Assembly: GCA_903918595.1 (NCBI GenBank)
Contig: CAIXFB010000291.1
Span: 1-8,597 of the forward strand
From: an uncultured Actinomycetes bacterium
GTDB lineage: Bacteria; Actinomycetota; Actinomycetes; S36-B12
Direction: 5' to 3'
Length of the DNA stretch: 8,597 nt
The notes below the pieces were generated by a model. It saw only the letters and a program-made list of their open reading frames with translations. It searched no databases and was not told the DNA's origin. Below are positions 6,880-8,597 of the stretch, piece by piece. Both the position numbers and the translations under genes were made by a program. Positions within the stretch are counted from its first letter, which is position 1, and every line of letters starts with the position of its first letter.

Positions 6880-7283
6880 CTCTTGCTGTGGGTTTTGATG
6901 GTGGAGAAAGCGCTCAGCGGGCACTTGATGCGGCCATTGGGTTTGCTCGTGATTTGGAGGAAACGATCCTGGTGGTGTGCGGAGTGGCCCCTGCTGGAGG
7001 AATGGGTGAGGAGTACCGCGCCACGGAGGCTGCTGTTATTGATGATCTTGCGCCCCTCGCGCTTGAAGCGGTAGCAAAAATCCAGGCACTAGGCCTTTCT
7101 GCAGAAGCAGTGCTTGTTGATTCCGATCCCGTAGGCGCCATGGAAACAGTCATGGTCGAGCGGCAGCCGCGAATGTTGATTGTTGGCTACGGTCAGTCTG
7201 GGCGAATCAGGGCAGCATTATTAGGCGCAGTCGCGCACAGGATCGTGGAAATTTCCGATGTTCCAGTCTTGGTGGTGCCATAG
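6876..7283 (+). CDS. Small universal stress protein (UspA domain) coupled to the permease
   Basis: The 135-residue product is a single UspA domain: first strand and loop VGFDGGESAQRALDAA (5-20), a central beta/alpha section, then LIVGYGQSGRIRAALLG (101-117) and the closing strand VPVLVVP. In ATP-binding members the loop reads G-x-x-G-(9x)-G-S/T. Here the matching positions are G104, Q107 and G117-A118, so the second glycine and the hydroxyl residue are missing and ATP binding is doubtful. The GTG start overlaps the permease stop (GTGA), with AAGGTGG about 7 bases upstream. USP domains adjoining or fused to amino-acid carriers are a known arrangement, and a regulatory or partner role for the carrier is inferred from this. 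The 3' end is overlapped for 91 bases by the convergent lipoprotein reading frame. The stop is TAG. Confidence 0.88.
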   Translation: MTLAVGFDGGESAQRALDAAIGFARDLEETILVVCGVAPAGGMGEEYRATEAAVIDDLAPLALEAVAKIQALGLSAEAVLVDSDPVGAMETVMVERQPRMLIVGYGQSGRIRAALLGAVAHRIVEISDVPVLVVP

Positions 7284-7696
7284 CCCACAAAGGAGACAAG
7301 TGCCGGACTCGGTTCGGAAGTCACCGATGTACCGTTTTCAATGGCATCGACATCTTCGGTGAACGTTGTGACCAGAATGTCACCGTCCTGTTGCGCAGTG
7401 ACATCGGTGACCTTGTAGCCCACGAGTTCATAGTCACTCCCTTCGGCAAGGGCGTCGATAAACCCTTCGCGGGTGTAGCCGGTGCCATCGGTGCGACGCA
7501 ACAGGAAGGCATCGGAAAGCATTTCTCCCAGAGTTTCCTGATCACGTTCGAAGATGGCCTTCCCGTATTGGTTGATCAGTACGGTGGCAAGGGTAGTTGG
7601 GTCATCGGTGGGAGCGGCGTCATTTGAACTCCCGCATGCCGCTGTGAAGAAAAAGGTGGCTGTCAAAGTCATGGTGAGAATGAGTCGATTTCGCAT
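7193..7696 (-). CDS. NTF2-like (DUF4440-type) lipoprotein with foreign, antisense-derived C-terminus
   Basis: The 167-residue product begins with a lipoprotein signal: basic MRNR, a hydrophobic core, and lipobox FTAAC with Cys21, followed by a Ser/Asp/Thr-rich linker. The mature part has the NTF2-like pattern: helix TLATVLINQYGKAIFERD (~35-52), LSDAFLLRRTDGTGYTREGF (60-79), DALAEGSDYEL, then strands through TAQQDGDILVTTF. Such domains bind small ligands or act as dimeric scaffolds; the partner is unknown. The other copy (4838-5130) ends in VRVDGEWELASDAFF, the expected last strand. Here homology stops at residue 137 (7286-7288), and the last 30 residues are simply the opposite strand of the USP gene's 3' end. 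The gene is therefore truncated by a rearrangement and may be non-functional. The start is ATG at 7694-7696; a TAGCAT box 6 bases upstream and the lack of a ribosome site suggest a leaderless mRNA. Confidence 0.75.
   Translation of the reverse strand: MRNRLILTMTLTATFFFTAACGSSNDAAPTDDPTTLATVLINQYGKAIFERDQETLGEMLSDAFLLRRTDGTGYTREGFIDALAEGSDYELVGYKVTDVTAQQDGDILVTTFTEDVDAIENGTSVTSEPSPALVSFVGYGTTKTGTSEISTILCATAPNNAALIRPD
7485..7504. repeat. Core of direct repeat, right copy
   Basis: Identical to 5055-5074 and in the same orientation; part of the second lipoprotein copy. Recombination between the two copies would delete the permease-USP unit. Confidence 0.85.
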
Positions 7697-7702
7697 ATTG
7701 CG

Positions 7703-7708
7703 ATGCTA
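7703..7708 (-). promoter_or_regulatory. Candidate -10 box of the lipoprotein gene (leaderless type)
   Basis: TAGCAT on the minus strand lies 6 bases before the ATG, so transcription could start at the A of the start codon. The decayed copy has TACTGT at the same distance. No good -35 was found. Confidence 0.4.
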
Positions 7709-7734
7709 GGGCGAAAAGTCAACCACATTGAGTA

Positions 7735-7762
7735 AACCGCCCCCCGCAAAAGAGGGGGGGTT
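7735..7762. other. GC-rich hairpin in the divergent spacer 7697-7909
   Basis: Six C (7740-7745) face seven G (7754-7760) across an 8-base loop. AACC on the left and TT on the right extend it imperfectly with a bulge. It sits between two divergently read genes and so does not terminate either of them. On the minus strand it is followed by CGGTTTACT, a poor T-tract. It could be a leftover terminator or a regulatory structure. I see nothing else in this 213 bp spacer. Confidence 0.35.
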
Positions 7763-7909
7763 CCGGACCGATTACATGATGAATCTCTCTTGCCACCCTC
7801 ACGGGCATCACGTGCGGACTATCCTTGACCAACTGGTTCGTTTGTGTCCATCAGGCATTGGTGAAGTCTGTAAAACGAAATTCAACGCAATGAGAAATGG
7901 TATGAGTTG

Positions 7910-8512
7910 ATGCGCAGATTGACCTCGTGGCTGTTAGTGGCAGTCAGCGCTCTCGTGTTTCTGACCGTGGGTTCCTTCGCGCCAAGTCACGCTCAGGCCG
8001 AGTATTCCCCTCAATCCAATCGAGTGGCAGCGTCTTTAGTCGATGCCGTGAACGAACGACTCGCAATTGCTATTCCTGTTGCAGCATCAAAGCGGGCATC
8101 TGGATCTCCTGTCGATGACCCCGTGCGTGAAGCCCAAGCTGCAGAAGCATTCCTAGCGTTAGTTACACCACAGGGCATTCCTGAGCGTGAAGCACGCGAG
8201 TTTATTCAAGCTCAGTTCGAAGGCAGCAAATTCATTCAAAGGACCTTGTTACAACAGTGGGAGTCCCGCCCCTCGACAGCACCGGTTGGTAATCCACCGA
8301 ACCTTGCAACGCAGGTTCGGCCAGCGATTGACGCTGCAACAGAAAATGTGGCTCGGACGTTCGTCGAGGCGTGGAACCTCGCGAATAAGCATCCACGTGA
8401 GTGGGACCGATCGTTAGCGCGGGAACTTTCTCCACCACCGGGTACGTGGCGTTGGGAGCGCGTTGCTGTTCGCATGTCACTCGAACCACTCATGGGCAGA
8501 GTGAAGCTATGA
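7910..8512 (+). CDS. Secreted chorismate mutase, AroQ-gamma type
   Basis: Chorismate mutase converts chorismate to prephenate; gamma-type enzymes are exported. The 200-residue product has a Sec signal peptide (MRRLTSWLLVAVSALVFLTV core, AHAQA-like SHAQA site near 30) and an all-helical mature part. Visible family residues are R50 in VNERL, K61 in AASKR, the GSPVDDPVRE loop (65-74), the catalytic helix QFEGSKFIQRTLLQQW (102-117) with K107 and Q110, and R137 in NLATQVRPAID. The length is close to secreted mycobacterial Rv1885c (199 aa). Where that enzyme has a catalytic Glu, this one has Gln, as in most AroQ proteins. The mature chain has no cysteine, so the disulfide of Rv1885c is absent. The ATG at 7910 is chosen; a TTG directly before it would add one residue. 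No clear ribosome site is visible. The stop overlaps another secretory frame (ATGA). Confidence 0.85.
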   Translation: MRRLTSWLLVAVSALVFLTVGSFAPSHAQAEYSPQSNRVAASLVDAVNERLAIAIPVAASKRASGSPVDDPVREAQAAEAFLALVTPQGIPEREAREFIQAQFEGSKFIQRTLLQQWESRPSTAPVGNPPNLATQVRPAIDAATENVARTFVEAWNLANKHPREWDRSLARELSPPPGTWRWERVAVRMSLEPLMGRVKL

Positions 8513-8597
8513 AGGTGAACGCACTCCACATGGCGGGCCTTGTTGTTGGTACATCCCTTTCCTAGTCGGGAACACCTGCGAATGCTCAAGGTGACAC
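8509..8597 (+). pseudogene. Start of a secretory protein with in-frame amber stop (3' end outside window)
   Basis: An ATG overlaps the chorismate mutase stop (ATGA). It encodes MKVNALHMAGLVVGTSLS, a basic start and hydrophobic core, then a TAG at 8563-8565. The same frame goes on as SGTPANAQGDT to the window end, which looks like the rest of a signal peptide with an ANA-Q cleavage site. The frame thus makes sense as one signal peptide interrupted by a single nonsense codon. AAG-GTG and GCAGAGTGAAG upstream give a weak ribosome site (8497-8507). Alternatives are a downstream start outside the window or coincidence. Confidence 0.4.

Noticed and set aside
4838..7696. Composite transposon
   Set aside because: The flanking repeats are lipoprotein genes; there are no transposase, terminal inverted repeats or visible target duplications.
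7735..7762. Terminator of the USP or chorismate mutase gene
   Set aside because: It lies upstream of the start codons of both flanking genes, and USP ends more than 450 bases away with an opposing gene between.
7728..7907. 60-codon plus-strand frame ending at the chorismate mutase start
   Set aside because: It begins with TTG inside the GC-rich hairpin, has no ribosome site and shows no protein-like composition.

Overview
The window looks like chromosomal DNA of an actinobacterium, probably from the mycolate-bearing lineage (Mycobacteriales-like). The evidence is a FolP2-type dihydropteroate synthase gene overlapping a glucosyl-3-phosphoglycerate synthase gene (the same pair as Rv1207-Rv1208 of M. 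tuberculosis), a secreted AroQ-gamma chorismate mutase, and a moderately GC-rich base composition. The species cannot be named from the sequence. No tRNA, rRNA, CRISPR array, transposase or phage gene was seen.

Left part (1-3852). A 5'-truncated plus-strand gene of unknown function, probably for a secreted beta-rich protein, ends at 499. It converges on a minus-strand gene string read from 3852 down to 560: an MFS drug/solute transporter, folP and gpgS. The gaps are 31 bp (transporter to folP) and a 20 bp overlap (folP into gpgS), so this is a likely operon. The transporter gene is interrupted by one in-frame amber codon (2794-2796), with good homologous-looking sequence on both sides.

Middle part (3853-5367). 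A 329 bp divergent spacer holds a possible coding relic and a promoter-like element. It leads into a small glycine-rich DUF1269-like membrane protein gene with strong translation signals and preferred codons, closed by a 13-bp-stem hairpin. Next is a minus-strand pseudogene of a small NTF2-like (DUF4440-type) lipoprotein with two deletions.

Right part (5368-8597). An APC-superfamily amino-acid permease overlaps a small universal stress protein (USP) gene by 4 bp, forming a transporter/USP unit. Its base composition is more AT-rich than the folP-gpgS side. A second, better preserved copy of the lipoprotein gene lies on the other side of this unit in the same orientation, so the unit is bracketed by two lipoprotein copies. 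The second copy has lost its native C-terminus and reads antisense into the 3' end of the USP gene, which suggests a rearrangement junction within a few bases of the USP stop codon. After a divergent spacer comes a secreted chorismate mutase gene. A further secretory reading frame overlaps its stop codon and carries an in-frame amber codon right after its hydrophobic core.

The central and right-hand part is best read as accessory DNA in partial decay: four reading frames are damaged or remodelled within 6 kb, beside intact housekeeping genes. I see no convincing new defence or enzymatic system. The observations most worth following are the lipoprotein copies bracketing the permease-USP unit, the antisense-derived tail, and the in-frame amber codons.
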